Below, piece after piece: positions 37,691 to 47,364 of a DNA stretch of 64,000 nt. This DNA comes from Corynebacterium sp. HMSC078H07. Lineage in GTDB: Bacteria; Actinomycetota; Actinomycetes; Mycobacteriales; Mycobacteriaceae. The notes beneath the pieces were generated by a model. It did no database searches and was not told the DNA's origin. It saw nothing but the letters and a program-made list of their open reading frames with translations. Position 1 is the stretch's first letter; each line of letters begins with the position of its first letter. The stretch is taken from positions 1 to 64,000 of the forward strand of contig NZ_KV810440.1 of assembly GCF_001812805.1 (NCBI RefSeq). Direction: 5' to 3'. Both the position numbers and the translations under genes were made by a program.

Positions 37691-39001
37691 TTACTGACCG
37701 CGGTTGTCGACGATCCTCTTGGCCTTGCCCTCACCGCAGTCGACGTAGTCAGCAATTTCGACACCCACGCTGATGCCGATGCGCTCCTTGATCTGCTTCT
37801 TCAGCCACTGGGCAGAAGCATCGATCTGATCGGGCGTCGCCTCCGGGGAGTGCTCAACTACCAAGGTGAGGTGGTCCATGCGGCCTCGCTTGCTCAGTAC
37901 GCACTGGTAGCGCGGGCGCAGGACACGATCTTCAGTGATGATCTCTTCGAACTGAGACGGGAAGCAGTTCACACCACGCAGAATGATCATGTCATCGTTA
38001 CGCGCGGAGATACGGTCGATGCGACGCATCGAGCGCGCAGTGCCTGGGAGCAGACGGGTGATGTCGTGGGTGCGGTAGCGGATAATCGGGAAGGCTTCCT
38101 TAGTGAGCGAAGAGATGACCAACTCGCCATACTCTCCGTCTGGAACCGGCTGCATGGTTTCCGGATCAATAATCTCCGGGTAGAAGTGGTCCTCCCAGAC
38201 AGTCAGGCCATCCTTGGTCTCCACACATTCCTGGGCCACGCCTGGGCCCATCACTTCGGAGAGACCGTAAATATCGGTTGCGGTGATGCCAAAACCTTCC
38301 TCAAGCTCACGGCGCATTCCCTCACTCCACGGCTCGGCACCAAAGACACCAGCGCGCAGGGAGGACTCACGCGGGTCCAGACCTTCTTTGCGCATGCGAT
38401 CAAGGAGGTTAAGCACGTAAGACGGGGTACCCAAGATCGCGTCCGGCTGGAAGTCCTGCATGATCTGAATCTGGCGCTCCGTTTGACCGCCGGAGGTCGG
38501 AATTGCGGTAGCGCCCAAGGCTTCGACGCCATAGTGGGCGCCGAGGCCGCCGGTGAACAAGCCGTAGCCAAACGTAATCTGAACCTTATCGCTCTTGCGC
38601 AAGCCTCCTGCCCGCAGCGAGCGCGCCACGAGCTCTGCCCAAATGCGCACGTCATTTTCGGTATAGCCCACAACTGTCGGACGGCCAGTGGTACCGGAAG
38701 ACGCGTGGATGCGGGAAATTTGGTTCTGTCCTACGGCAAACATCCCGAAGGGATACTCCGCGCGGAGAGTTTCCTTGTCCGTGAACGGAAACAGCGCAAA
38801 GTCCGAGAGCTCCTTGAAGTCATCCGGATGGACGCCCTTTTCATCAAATGCACGGCGGTAGTGGGGGACGTTGTAGTACGCGTGACGCAACTCGTTCTTC
38901 GCGCGCGCGGTTTGCAGCGCAATAATTTCGTCGCGGGAAGCGTACTCAATTCCCATCTGGGGGCCATGGTGGTCGGAAAAAATGTCAAACGTTGCGGTCA
39001 C
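37691..39001 (-). CDS. paaK: Phenylacetate-CoA ligase
   Basis: 436 residues, normal for PaaK. Adenylate-forming motif SSGTTGRPTVVGYT (about 96-109), YGLSEVMGPG and the C-terminal RGVNCFPSQFEE. It makes phenylacetyl-CoA from phenylacetate, CoA and ATP, the first committed step of the pathway encoded around it. A promoter with a PaaR-like palindrome lies about 110-170 bases upstream. Confidence 0.95.
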   Translation of the reverse strand: MTATFDIFSDHHGPQMGIEYASRDEIIALQTARAKNELRHAYYNVPHYRRAFDEKGVHPDDFKELSDFALFPFTDKETLRAEYPFGMFAVGQNQISRIHASSGTTGRPTVVGYTENDVRIWAELVARSLRAGGLRKSDKVQITFGYGLFTGGLGAHYGVEALGATAIPTSGGQTERQIQIMQDFQPDAILGTPSYVLNLLDRMRKEGLDPRESSLRAGVFGAEPWSEGMRRELEEGFGITATDIYGLSEVMGPGVAQECVETKDGLTVWEDHFYPEIIDPETMQPVPDGEYGELVISSLTKEAFPIIRYRTHDITRLLPGTARSMRRIDRISARNDDMIILRGVNCFPSQFEEIITEDRVLRPRYQCVLSKRGRMDHLTLVVEHSPEATPDQIDASAQWLKKQIKERIGISVGVEIADYVDCGEGKAKRIVDNRGQ

Positions 39002-39109
39002 GTTATTTGCCTTTCAATTCGGGGAGGGGGATACCACACCCATTGAGCTCCCTCGAAAGTGCTGCAAGAAGTTGATTAGCAGGTACAACACGCACAAAGT
39101 GCGTTACTT

Positions 39110-39171
39110 ACTTACCGTTCGGTTAGGTAAGTCTTGTGACGTACACTACAGACTACAGCGGTGATAGACAA
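39110..39171 (-). promoter_or_regulatory. paaK promoter and PaaR-type operator
   Basis: Minus-strand promoter TTGTCT (39166-39171), 17 bp, TAGTGT (39143-39148). Just downstream of the expected start is a palindrome with perfect arms ACTTACC/GGTAAGT around GTTCGGTTA (39110-39132). It resembles the PaaR consensus reported for C. glutamicum (ACTNACC...GGTNAGT), with one extra central base. The rest of 39002-39292 holds no gene. Confidence 0.65.
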
Positions 39172-39292
39172 CACATTTAGGCCAAGTTTTTAAGGAGCAC
39201 CACATTATCGCAGGCCACGGCGATTTCATAGGAAAAAGAAGGTCTCACCCCACATAAAGCCCCCAACGCCGAATCGGCTTACACGTTCAGCG

Positions 39293-39928
39293 CTACCCCT
39301 TTTTCATCGCATGCGGGGCCAAGCCGCCGAAAACGACACTTTCAAAGGTGGCAGCCAATTCATCGGCATCAAGCCGTCCTTCCGGCTCATACCAATCGGA
39401 CGTCGAGTTGATCATTCCGAAAATCATGCGGGTCAGCAGCGAGGCATCAACGTCGGAACGAATTGCCCCCTCCTCCTGAGCTGCCGCAACCAGCGGGACT
39501 ACAGAACGCGTCAGAATGCGACGACGCTCAAGAGCAGAACGCTCCACCTCGGAATTCCCCCGCAAGCGGAGCAAAAGCGCTACAGACTTCGGATCGGAGC
39601 ACAGCACCTCGATCGAGCCACGCAACAGCCCACGCACCTTATCCCCCGCCGATACATCGGCTGCAGCCATCTCTTCCGCGACCGCCTCTAGACGGCTCAG
39701 CGCCTGCACAACCGTAAGCTCCAAAATCTCCTCCTTTGAGGAGATGTGGTGGTAGAGCGCAGATTTGGAAATCCCCAATTCGCTCGCCACGTTGTCCATC
39801 GACGTGGCGTCGTATCCGCGAGCGGTAAAAGCGCGGACAGCTGCACGAATGACATCTTCACGGGAGTAGCCGGGGCGGCCACGGGCCGCGCCCTGAGCGA
39901 TGGATTTCTCTTTATTCACGCAGTCCAT
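39293..39928 (-). CDS. paaR: TetR-family regulator, PaaR-like
   Basis: 211 residues: N-terminal TetR helix-turn-helix (about 22-68; ATSMDNVASELGISKSALYHH) and a ligand-binding C-terminal domain. It sits between paaK and the paaI-paaABCDE operon, where operators of PaaR type are found. In C. glutamicum, PaaR is a TetR repressor released by phenylacetyl-CoA. The assignment rests on family and location. Confidence 0.82.
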   Translation of the reverse strand: MDCVNKEKSIAQGAARGRPGYSREDVIRAAVRAFTARGYDATSMDNVASELGISKSALYHHISSKEEILELTVVQALSRLEAVAEEMAAADVSAGDKVRGLLRGSIEVLCSDPKSVALLLRLRGNSEVERSALERRRILTRSVVPLVAAAQEEGAIRSDVDASLLTRMIFGMINSTSDWYEPEGRLDADELAATFESVVFGGLAPHAMKKG

Positions 39929-39944
39929 TCAAGCAGAGTGCACA

Positions 39945-39966
39945 TCACACCGTTAGACTGGTGAGC
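39945..39966. promoter_or_regulatory. Degenerate PaaR-like site between paaR and paaI
   Basis: TCACACCGTTAGACTGGTGA and two further bases match about 13 of 18 fixed positions of the PaaR consensus. It would allow autoregulation of paaR and control of paaI. Confidence 0.3.
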
Positions 39967-40030
39967 CACCACACCCTTTACTTGCTCCCTCGGTGTCACT
40001 GCGGAAGGCTCTTCCCAAGGAGAATTATCC

Positions 40031-40489
40031 ATGAGCACCGAGCACCCCATCCTTGCCCCCGGCGTTGCCGAGGGCCCGGAGTTCACCCACGTGCGCACCA
40101 TGTTCGATGGTGACCGTGCCACCGCGGAGATCGGCGCGAAGATTACCGCGCTAGATGCCGGCACGTGCGAAGGCCACTTCACCATCCGCCCGGAAATGTG
40201 CAATGGTCACGGCACGGCCCAAGGCGGCTACCTGTACATGTTCGCCGATTCCATCTTCGCCGGCGCCTGCAATTCAGGCGGCGACTTGGCCGTGGCCGCA
40301 CACAACTCGATCCACTACATCGCACCCGCCTTCGAAGGGGACGTCGTCGACGGCGTTGGAATTACCCGCCAGACATGGGGCCGCAACGGCGTTGTTGATG
40401 TCACCCTCAGCATCAAGGGAAAGCCCATCGCCGAATTCCGCGGCACATTCCGCGTTCTCCCTTCTAAACCACAGAATCGCAACGCGTAA
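40031..40489 (+). CDS. paaI: Phenylacetyl-CoA-type thioesterase PaaI
   Basis: 152-residue hotdog-fold protein with the PaaI motif CNGHGTAQGGYLYMFAD, whose Asp (about 73) is catalytic. PaaI hydrolyses hydroxyphenylacetyl-CoA and similar dead-end CoA esters, rescuing CoA when the pathway stalls. AAGGAG lies about 8 bases upstream. It precedes paaA by 150 bases; a second hotdog thioesterase gene lies beside paaZ. Confidence 0.85.
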   Translation: MSTEHPILAPGVAEGPEFTHVRTMFDGDRATAEIGAKITALDAGTCEGHFTIRPEMCNGHGTAQGGYLYMFADSIFAGACNSGGDLAVAAHNSIHYIAPAFEGDVVDGVGITRQTWGRNGVVDVTLSIKGKPIAEFRGTFRVLPSKPQNRNA

Positions 40490-40548
40490 AGCGCAGATGC
40501 AAGCCCAGCAGAGGGCATGCAGAGATAGGGCGCAGCTCACACATTTGG

Positions 40549-40597
40549 TTGACATAGCTCACACCTGCGCCATATACTGACCAACCAGTCAGTAAGT
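40549..40597 (+). promoter_or_regulatory. paaA promoter with PaaR operator
   Basis: Near-consensus promoter TTGACA (40549-40554), 18 bp, TATACT (40573-40578). Overlapping the -10 and expected start is a 22-base site (40576-40597), ACTGACC...CAGTAAGT, matching 15 of 18 fixed positions of the reported PaaR consensus. Strong promoter under tight repression. Confidence 0.7.
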
Positions 40598-40639
40598 ATC
40601 ACTGAGTCGACACTGAGCAGAGAGGCAACGATTCCTCCC

Positions 40640-41626
40640 ATGACCCCTTCAGAGAAAACACTCACCGCTGTTCCAGCGACGGATGAAGCACAAGAACAGC
40701 AGCGCTTCGACGAGCTCATCGCCGAGGACTCCCGCATCGAGCCCACCGACTGGATGCCAGCTGCCTACCGCAAGACTTTGACGCGCCAAATTTCCCAGCA
40801 CGCGCACTCCGAGATCATCGGCATGCAGCCGGAGGCCAATTGGATTACCCGCGCACCTTCGCTCAAGCGCAAGGCCATTCTCATGGCGAAGGTGCAGGAT
40901 GAAGCCGGCCACGGCCTCTACCTCTACTCCGCTGCGGAGACCTTGGGCACGTCGCGCGACGAGCTCGTGCAGCAGCTTCTCGACGGCACCGCCAAGTACT
41001 CCTCCATCTTCAACTACCCGGCGCGCACGTGGGCCGACATCGGAGCCATCGGCTGGCTGGTGGATGGCGCCGCCATCTGCAACCAGGTCCCGCTCTGCCG
41101 TGCTTCCTACGCACCCTATGGCCGCGCCATGGTGCGCATCTGTAAGGAAGAGTCCTTCCACCAGCGCCAAGGTTGGGAGATCCTCTACGAGCTGTCCCAC
41201 GGAACGCCCGAGCAGAAGCAGATGGCGCAGGAAGCCATCAACCGTTTCTACGGCCCAGCACTACAAATGTTCGGCCCGCCGGATGATGACTCGCCGAACT
41301 CCAAGCAGTCCATGGCGTGGAACATCAAGCGCTTCTCCAATGACGAGCTGCGCCAGCGCTTCGTGGACATGATCGTCCCGCAGGCCGAGGCCCTTGGCCT
41401 GCACTTCGAGGACCCGGACCTGAAGTGGAACGAAGAGCGCGGCCACTATGACTTCGGCGAGCTCGACTGGTCCGAATTCAAGGCAGTTATCAAGGGCGAG
41501 GGTCCCTGCAACGTGCAGAGGATGCAGCGCCGCCGCCAAGCGCATGCTGACGGCGCCTGGGTCCGCGAAGCCGCTGCGGCCTACGCCGAGAAGCACCACT
41601 CGGCTGATAGCTCGCTCATCGCTTAA
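40640..41626 (+). CDS. paaA: Phenylacetyl-CoA 1,2-epoxidase subunit A
   Basis: 328 residues. Ferritin-like di-iron catalytic subunit with the ligand motifs [13 protein letters not shown] and [14 protein letters not shown]. With PaaB, C, D and E it inserts oxygen into the aromatic ring of phenylacetyl-CoA. First gene of a nine-gene operon and preceded by the PaaR-controlled promoter. Confidence 0.96.
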   Translation: MTPSEKTLTAVPATDEAQEQQRFDELIAEDSRIEPTDWMPAAYRKTLTRQISQHAHSEIIGMQPEANWITRAPSLKRKAILMAKVQDEAGHGLYLYSAAETLGTSRDELVQQLLDGTAKYSSIFNYPARTWADIGAIGWLVDGAAICNQVPLCRASYAPYGRAMVRICKEESFHQRQGWEILYELSHGTPEQKQMAQEAINRFYGPALQMFGPPDDDSPNSKQSMAWNIKRFSNDELRQRFVDMIVPQAEALGLHFEDPDLKWNEERGHYDFGELDWSEFKAVIKGEGPCNVQRMQRRRQAHADGAWVREAAAAYAEKHHSADSSLIA

Positions 41627-41674
41627 CGCCTAAGCACACTGCCCAACCAGCCACGACACTTTAAGGAAGATTCC

Positions 41675-41962
41675 ATGTCCAGCTCTAACTGGCCCATGTG
41701 GGAGGTTTTCGTACGTTCCTCCCGTGGCCTCTCCCACGTCCACGCCGGCTCGCTGCACGCACCGGATGCCACGATGGCCCTGCGCAACGCCCGCGACCTC
41801 TATACCCGGCGCAACGAAGGAACCTCCGTCTGGGTTGTCCCCAGCGAGGCCATCGCCTCCTCCGACCCGGACTCCAAGGGCGGATTCTTCGAATCGCCAC
41901 AGGGTAAGAGCTACCGCCACGCCACGTACTACGACAAGTCAGAAGGAGTACCGCACCTGTGA
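41675..41962 (+). CDS. paaB: Phenylacetyl-CoA epoxidase subunit B
   Basis: 95 residues, the typical PaaB length, with WPMWEVFVRSSRGLSHVHAGSLHAPD. PaaB is a small structural subunit that joins PaaAC units in the epoxidase. Its stop overlaps the GTG of paaC (GTGA), indicating coupled translation. Confidence 0.95.
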   Translation: MSSSNWPMWEVFVRSSRGLSHVHAGSLHAPDATMALRNARDLYTRRNEGTSVWVVPSEAIASSDPDSKGGFFESPQGKSYRHATYYDKSEGVPHL

Positions 41963-42795
41963 CCGGATTTGCAGCCGCCGATTCTGCGACCAAACAATCG
42001 CAGGGCAACGGCATCACCGCAGAAGACATCGCCGCTTCCGGCGCAGTCGCCCCCGAAGACACGGCCAACTATGTGCTCATGTTGGGCGATGATGCCCTCA
42101 TCTTGGCCCAGCGCCTGGGCTGGTGGATTTCGCGAGCACCGGAGATGGAAGAGGATATCGCCCTAGGTAATATCGCCCTCGATCTCATCGGGCACGCCCG
42201 CTTCCTCCTCACCTATGCCGGCACCGCATGGGGCAAAACTGAGGATGACTTAGCCTACTTCCGCAATGAGGAGGAGTTCCGCTCCGCGCGCCTTGTTGAG
42301 CAGGAAAATGGGGACTTTGGCTACACCATCGCCCGCCAGCTGCTCTTTTCCTACTACCAATACGGGCTCTACACCGCCCTGCTGGAGTCGAAGGATGAAA
42401 TGCTCGCAGCCATCGCGGCCAAGGCCATCAAGGAAGTTGAGTACCACGTCGATCACGCCAACCAATGGATTCTGCGCCTTGGCCTCGGCACCGAGGAGTC
42501 GCACCGCCGGATCACGGAGGGCCTGATGTACATGTGGCCCTACCTCGACGAGCTTTTCGAGGATCTCCCGCTCCACGAGAAGCTGGCAGCAGAAGGCATC
42601 GCGGTTCTACCCTCAAGCCTGCGCGCGCAGTTCGATGAGCGCATCGCCTACGTCTTGGACAAGGCGGGGCTGTCGATCCCGGACGTCAAGCATGCCCGCT
42701 CCGGGCAGCGCACCGGGCGCTTCTCCGAGCATCGCGGCTACATCCTCGCGGAGATGCAGTCCTTAGCCCGCCAGCACCCAGGGGCAACCTGGTAG
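41959..42795 (+). CDS. paaC: Phenylacetyl-CoA epoxidase subunit C
   Basis: 278 residues. Structural ferritin-like partner of PaaA (LGDDALILAQRLGWWISRAP; EVEYHVDHANQWILRLG); it lacks an active di-iron centre in characterised enzymes. Starts at GTG overlapping paaB. The first 30 residues are a variable extension; a later start inside it cannot be excluded. Confidence 0.95.
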   Translation: MTGFAAADSATKQSQGNGITAEDIAASGAVAPEDTANYVLMLGDDALILAQRLGWWISRAPEMEEDIALGNIALDLIGHARFLLTYAGTAWGKTEDDLAYFRNEEEFRSARLVEQENGDFGYTIARQLLFSYYQYGLYTALLESKDEMLAAIAAKAIKEVEYHVDHANQWILRLGLGTEESHRRITEGLMYMWPYLDELFEDLPLHEKLAAEGIAVLPSSLRAQFDERIAYVLDKAGLSIPDVKHARSGQRTGRFSEHRGYILAEMQSLARQHPGATW

Positions 42796-42821
42796 GAAAA
42801 GGAAAGGACCAAGGTTTCATC

Positions 42822-43361
42822 GTGTCCATCACAGACAAATCCCACCCGCTGCGCCCTACGCAGCCTGATGATGCCCACGTGTGGGACGTCGCCGCCGAGG
42901 TGCCCGATCCGGAAATCCCTGTCATTTCCATCGCTGACCTTGGGATTCTTAGGGATGCTCGCCTCGAAGGCGACACTGCGGTGACCACGATAACGCCAAC
43001 GTATTCCGGCTGCCCTGCCATGGAGCACATCACGACGGACATCACCAGAGCGTTGACCGAGGCCGGTTACGCCAAGGTACGCGTTGACCTCGTGCTCCAC
43101 CCGGCGTGGACCACCGACTGGATGACGGAGACCGGCCGGCAAAACCTCAAGGACTATGGCATCGCGCCTCCCAGCGGGAAAACCCGGGTTACGCCAGAAG
43201 GTCCTATCCCTCTCACACTCGAACCACCGCCGGCCATCGAATGCCCCCACTGTGGCTCCCGCCGCACACGTAAGCTTGCCCAATTCGGTTCCACGTCCTG
43301 CAAGGCCCTGTACAACTGCCTGGACTGCATGGAACCCTTCGACTACTTCAAGGTGCACTAA
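42822..43361 (+). CDS. paaD: Phenylacetyl-CoA epoxidase assembly protein PaaD
   Basis: 179 residues. N-terminal MIP18/DUF59-like domain (VPDPEIPVISIADLGI, TPTYSGCPAM) and a C-terminal CxxC pair (CPHC, CLDC) suited to iron-sulfur or zinc binding. PaaD is thought to mature the epoxidase metal centres. GTG start with AAGG 7 bases upstream; its stop overlaps the ATG of paaE (TAATG). Confidence 0.93.
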   Translation: MSITDKSHPLRPTQPDDAHVWDVAAEVPDPEIPVISIADLGILRDARLEGDTAVTTITPTYSGCPAMEHITTDITRALTEAGYAKVRVDLVLHPAWTTDWMTETGRQNLKDYGIAPPSGKTRVTPEGPIPLTLEPPPAIECPHCGSRRTRKLAQFGSTSCKALYNCLDCMEPFDYFKVH

Positions 43362-44521
43362 TGACCACGACTCCCTCCGCTCCCGCTAAGAAGAAGGCCA
43401 CGTTCAACACCCTGACCGTGTCCGAGGTGCGCGCACTGACTGAGGATTCCGTGGAGGTTTCCTTCGCTATCCCTCCGGAGCTGCAAGACGACTATGACTA
43501 CATCCCCGGCCAATACGTTGCCCTGCGGGCGACCATCGATGGCCAGGAAGTCCGCCGCTCTTACTCCATCTGCGATGTGCCGCGCGATGGCATTCTGCGC
43601 GTCGCCATCAAGCGCGACCGCGGTGGTGTTTTCTCCACCTGGGCCAACGACACTCTGAAGCCCGGCGACTCCATGGACGTCATGAACCCGCAGGGTGCAT
43701 TCACTTCAAAGACCCACCTGACCGGCCTCAACAACCCCGAGGCTGTACGCGAGGAACTGGAGAAACTGGAGAACCCGCATCTCGTGGCTATCGCCGCAGG
43801 CTCCGGCATTACGCCGATCATGGCGATCGCGCAGACCGTGCTCCACACCTCCCCCGACACCACCTTCGAGCTCATCTTCGCTAACAAAGGCGGCGGTGAC
43901 GTCATGTTCGCCGAAGAGATCGGTGACCTCAAGGACAAGTTTCCCACGCGCTTTGCCGTGCACCACGTCCTGTCCCGCGAGCAACGCGTCAACCCGTTGT
44001 TCTCCGGGCGCATCGACGCTGAAAAACTCCAGACCCTGCTGGATAACGTCGTACGCACCGACAACGTCGATGAATGGTTCCTCTGCGGCCCCTTCGAGCT
44101 GGTGCAGCTCGTACGCGACGAGCTGGCCAGTCGCGATGTCGGCGAGAAGGATATCCGCTACGAGCTGTTCACCACCGGCAAGCCCTCCGGAAGCCAGAAC
44201 CAGGCTGGCCGCCACGTCGAGGTCGATCCGGAAGGCGATAACGTCAGCATTAATTTCCAGCTCGATGGCCTCTCCGGCTCCGTGGAGTCCCCGGTTTCTG
44301 CGAACGAATCCCTGCTCAACGCGGCCCTGCGAGTGCGCTCCGATGTTCCCTTTGCCTGTGCCGGCGGCGTGTGCGGCACTTGCCGCGCCAAGCTGGTCGA
44401 GGGTGAGGTCGACATGGCGGAGAACTACGCGCTGGAGGCAGACGAGGTCAAGGCCGGCTACATCCTCACCTGCCAGTCGCGCCCCACGACACCGAACATC
44501 GTCCTCGACTTTGACGCTTAG
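43361..44521 (+). CDS. paaE: Phenylacetyl-CoA epoxidase reductase PaaE
   Basis: 386 residues: FAD-binding ferredoxin-reductase domain (RRSYSIC), NAD(P)H-binding domain (AAGSGITPIMAI), and a C-terminal plant-type [2Fe-2S] ferredoxin domain with CAGGVCGTCRAKL plus a distal Cys (LTCQS). It passes electrons from NADPH to the PaaA di-iron site. Confidence 0.95.
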   Translation: MTTTPSAPAKKKATFNTLTVSEVRALTEDSVEVSFAIPPELQDDYDYIPGQYVALRATIDGQEVRRSYSICDVPRDGILRVAIKRDRGGVFSTWANDTLKPGDSMDVMNPQGAFTSKTHLTGLNNPEAVREELEKLENPHLVAIAAGSGITPIMAIAQTVLHTSPDTTFELIFANKGGGDVMFAEEIGDLKDKFPTRFAVHHVLSREQRVNPLFSGRIDAEKLQTLLDNVVRTDNVDEWFLCGPFELVQLVRDELASRDVGEKDIRYELFTTGKPSGSQNQAGRHVEVDPEGDNVSINFQLDGLSGSVESPVSANESLLNAALRVRSDVPFACAGGVCGTCRAKLVEGEVDMAENYALEADEVKAGYILTCQSRPTTPNIVLDFDA

Positions 44522-44533
44522 GAGTAATACCCC

Positions 44534-45310
44534 ATGATTGACCTGCACCACGACGCCGAAGCCGGAGTCGTCGAGCTCGTACTCAACAACCCGAAGGCCC
44601 TGAACTCCCTCGCGGAGGAAGACCTCGTCGAGCTCTCCCGCGCACTCGATGAGGCCGCGGCGCTCAATCCCCGCGCGCTCATCCTACGAGGAGAGGGCAA
44701 GGGCTTTTGCGCCGGCCGCAACATCAAGGGGCTCAACCCGCGCGAGGACGATGCCACTGCTTACCTCGCGGGCGTGGTTACCCCGGTGCTCAAGAAGATC
44801 GACAACTTCCCCGCTCCCACCTTCGCCGCTGTACACGGCCCGTGCCTCGGCGTGGGTCTCGGCCTCGCCTTGGCGTGCGATGTCGTGTACGTCGCCGAGG
44901 ATGCCAAGTTCGGCTCTCCGTTCGCCAATTTGGGCGCCACCCTCGATTCTGGCGGGCATTCCCTCTTCGTCGAGCGTCTCGGAACGCACCGCGCGATGGA
45001 CCTCATCATCACTGGTGATCTCATCTCCGGCGCGGAGGCGGTACGCGCAGGACTCTTCTCGCGTGCAGTCCCGGCAGAGGAGCTGCTGGGGTTCACTCGG
45101 GACGTCGCCAAGCGCGCAGCCCACGGCGCCACCCAAGCTTTCCTCACCAGCCGCACCCTAGTCCAGGACATCCGTGACAACGGCACCGGGCTATGGGCCA
45201 GCGTCGATGCCGAGAACATCGCCCAAGGAAAACTCTGCGATACCGAGGACTATTACGAAGGCTTCGCTGCCTTCAACGAGAAGCGCCCGCCAGTCTTCCA
45301 CGGACGTTAA
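44534..45310 (+). CDS. paaG: 1,2-epoxyphenylacetyl-CoA isomerase PaaG
   Basis: 258-residue crotonase-fold enzyme. The oxyanion-hole segment is FCAGRNIKG, and the acidic residue of ATLDSGGHSL aligns with the catalytic Asp of PaaG, while the usual hydratase Glu pair is missing. The end DYYEGFAAFNEKRPPVFHG is also PaaG-like. It converts the ring epoxide to the seven-membered oxepin-CoA. Assigned PaaG rather than PaaF/PaaB on these residues. Confidence 0.8.
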   Translation: MIDLHHDAEAGVVELVLNNPKALNSLAEEDLVELSRALDEAAALNPRALILRGEGKGFCAGRNIKGLNPREDDATAYLAGVVTPVLKKIDNFPAPTFAAVHGPCLGVGLGLALACDVVYVAEDAKFGSPFANLGATLDSGGHSLFVERLGTHRAMDLIITGDLISGAEAVRAGLFSRAVPAEELLGFTRDVAKRAAHGATQAFLTSRTLVQDIRDNGTGLWASVDAENIAQGKLCDTEDYYEGFAAFNEKRPPVFHGR

Positions 45311-45370
45311 ACCACCAACGCACCCCGTAGTCCACTCAGCGCAGTACACAAGAACTAGTTAAGGAAAAAC

Positions 45371-46567
45371 ATGACCGCTTATCTCGTTTCCGGCTTCCGC
45401 ACCCCCGTGGGCCGCTACGGCGGCGCACTGTCTTCGGTTCGCCCAGATGACCTCATGGCCACCGCCATCAAGAAGACGGTGGAGGAGGCTGGCCTTGACC
45501 CATCCGCGGTGGATGACGTCATCATCGGCAACGCCAACGGCGCCGGTGAAGAGAACCGCAACGTCGCCCGCATGTCCTGGCTACTCGCCGGGTTCCCGGA
45601 CACCGTTCCGGGCATTACGGTCAACCGCCTGTGTGCTTCGGGCATGTCGTCGATTGCCCTAGCCACCGCCCTCGTGGAATCCGGCCAGGCGGATATCATC
45701 ATCGCCGGCGGCGTCGAATCCATGTCCCGCGCGCCCTGGGTCATGGAGAAGCCAAGCAAGCCTTTTGCCAAGCCAGGCCAGGTTTTTGATACCTCCATTG
45801 GCTGGCGCTTTGCCAACCCGAAGTTCACGGAGCAGGAGAAGATGACCTACTCCATGCCGGAAACCGCCGAAGAGGTGGCTAACGTCTTCGGTATCAGCCG
45901 CGAGGACGCCGATACCTTCGCCGTGCGTTCCCAGAAGCGCGCGCTCGCTGCTATCGAAGCCGGCAAGTTTGCCAGGGAAATCGTGCCCGTCGAGGTCACC
46001 GACCGCAAGGGCAACGTCACCGTGGTCGATACCGATGAAGGCCCACGCCCGGGCACCACGATGGAGGTCCTGTCTAAGCTACGCCCGGTGACCTCTCTGG
46101 GTGACGTCACCACGGCGGGTAATGCTTCCTCGCTGAACGACGGCGCCTCCTGCGTGATTGTCGCCTCCGACGAGGCCCTGAAGAAGCATAACCTGACCGC
46201 CCGCGCCCGCGTGGTGGCCAACTCCGCGCGCGGTGTACGTCCGGAGATAATGGGTACTGGCCCCATCCCTGCTACCCGCGACGTGCTGGAGCGCGCCGGC
46301 TGGGAGCTGGACAGCGTGGATGCCATCGAACTCAACGAAGCCTTTGCATCACAGTCCATCGCCTGCATCCGCGAGCTCGGCTTGGATGAGGACAAGGTTA
46401 ACGCCTGGGGCGGCGCCATTGCACTGGGCCACCCTCTGGGTTCCTCCGGCTCCCGCATTACTTTGACCCTGCTCAACCGCCTGGAAACGGATGAGCTCAG
46501 CCGCGGCATCGCCACCATGTGCGTGGGCGTGGGCCAGGGCACCGCGATTGCGATTGAGAGGGTATAA
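45371..46567 (+). CDS. paaJ: Thiolase PaaJ (3-oxoadipyl-CoA / 3-oxo-5,6-dehydrosuberyl-CoA)
   Basis: 398 residues with the thiolase active site: Cys in NRLCASGMSS (about 90), His in GHPLGSSG (about 356) and Cys in CVGVGQG (about 386). In this pathway it acts twice, cleaving both 3-oxo-5,6-dehydrosuberyl-CoA and 3-oxoadipyl-CoA. AAGGAAAA precedes the ATG. Confidence 0.9.
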   Translation: MTAYLVSGFRTPVGRYGGALSSVRPDDLMATAIKKTVEEAGLDPSAVDDVIIGNANGAGEENRNVARMSWLLAGFPDTVPGITVNRLCASGMSSIALATALVESGQADIIIAGGVESMSRAPWVMEKPSKPFAKPGQVFDTSIGWRFANPKFTEQEKMTYSMPETAEEVANVFGISREDADTFAVRSQKRALAAIEAGKFAREIVPVEVTDRKGNVTVVDTDEGPRPGTTMEVLSKLRPVTSLGDVTTAGNASSLNDGASCVIVASDEALKKHNLTARARVVANSARGVRPEIMGTGPIPATRDVLERAGWELDSVDAIELNEAFASQSIACIRELGLDEDKVNAWGGAIALGHPLGSSGSRITLTLLNRLETDELSRGIATMCVGVGQGTAIAIERV

Positions 46568-46568
46568 A

Positions 46569-47336
46569 TTGACGACTGCCATTGAGATTTCAACGCGCGG
46601 TGAGAACGACGAGATAGTCGTCGCCAAGCTCAACCGCCCCGAGGTGCGCAACGCCATCGATGAGCAGATGGTGACGGAGTTTCACGAACTGTGCGCCCAG
46701 CTCGAGTCTGATCCGCGCATCCTCATTATCACCGGCTGCACGGTAGATACCCCGAAGGGCCCCCGCGGGATCTTCGCCTCTGGGGCGGACATCGCGCAGC
46801 TTCGTGAGCGCCGCCGCGAGGATGCCCTCCGCGGCATCAACTCCGGCATCTTCCACCGCATCGCCTCACTGCCGGCCCCCGTCATCGCGGCGGTGGATGG
46901 CTACGCCCTCGGCGGCGGTCTGGAGCTGGCCTTGGCGGCAGACTTCCGCATGTCCACCCCTTTTGCCAAGTTTGGGCAGCCGGAGGCGGGCCTGGGTATC
47001 GCCGCCGCTGCGGGCGCTACTTGGCGCCTCAAGGAGTGCGTGGGCACCCCGTTGGCGAAGGAGATTCTGCTGACCGGGCGCATCCTCAACGGCGAGGAAG
47101 CACTGGCCAACCACCTGGTCAGCGAGCTGCATGAGCCGGATGCGCTGGTCGACGGCGCTCTGGAACTAGCCGGACGCATTGCCCAACAGGACCCACTGGC
47201 CGTGCGCTTGACCAAGCAACTCATCTCTATGCCGGAGTCGGCCCACCCGGCGGTGGATAACATCGCCCAGGCCGTGCTCTTTGAGTCCCCCGCCAAGTTT
47301 GAGCGGATGCAGGCCTTCCTGGACCGCAAGAAATAA
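46569..47336 (+). CDS. paaF: 2,3-dehydroadipyl-CoA hydratase PaaF
   Basis: 255-residue enoyl-CoA hydratase with oxyanion segments IFASGADI and GYALGGGLELALA. A TTG start at 46569 directly follows the paaJ stop (TATAAATTG), with GAGAGGG 6 bases upstream; the other in-frame starts lie deep inside paaJ. The late hydration step before PaaH. Assignment to PaaF rather than PaaG is by elimination plus context. Confidence 0.85.
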   Translation: MTTAIEISTRGENDEIVVAKLNRPEVRNAIDEQMVTEFHELCAQLESDPRILIITGCTVDTPKGPRGIFASGADIAQLRERRREDALRGINSGIFHRIASLPAPVIAAVDGYALGGGLELALAADFRMSTPFAKFGQPEAGLGIAAAAGATWRLKECVGTPLAKEILLTGRILNGEEALANHLVSELHEPDALVDGALELAGRIAQQDPLAVRLTKQLISMPESAHPAVDNIAQAVLFESPAKFERMQAFLDRKK

Positions 47337-47364
47337 ACCTTCCACTCACAAGGAGATTCAACTC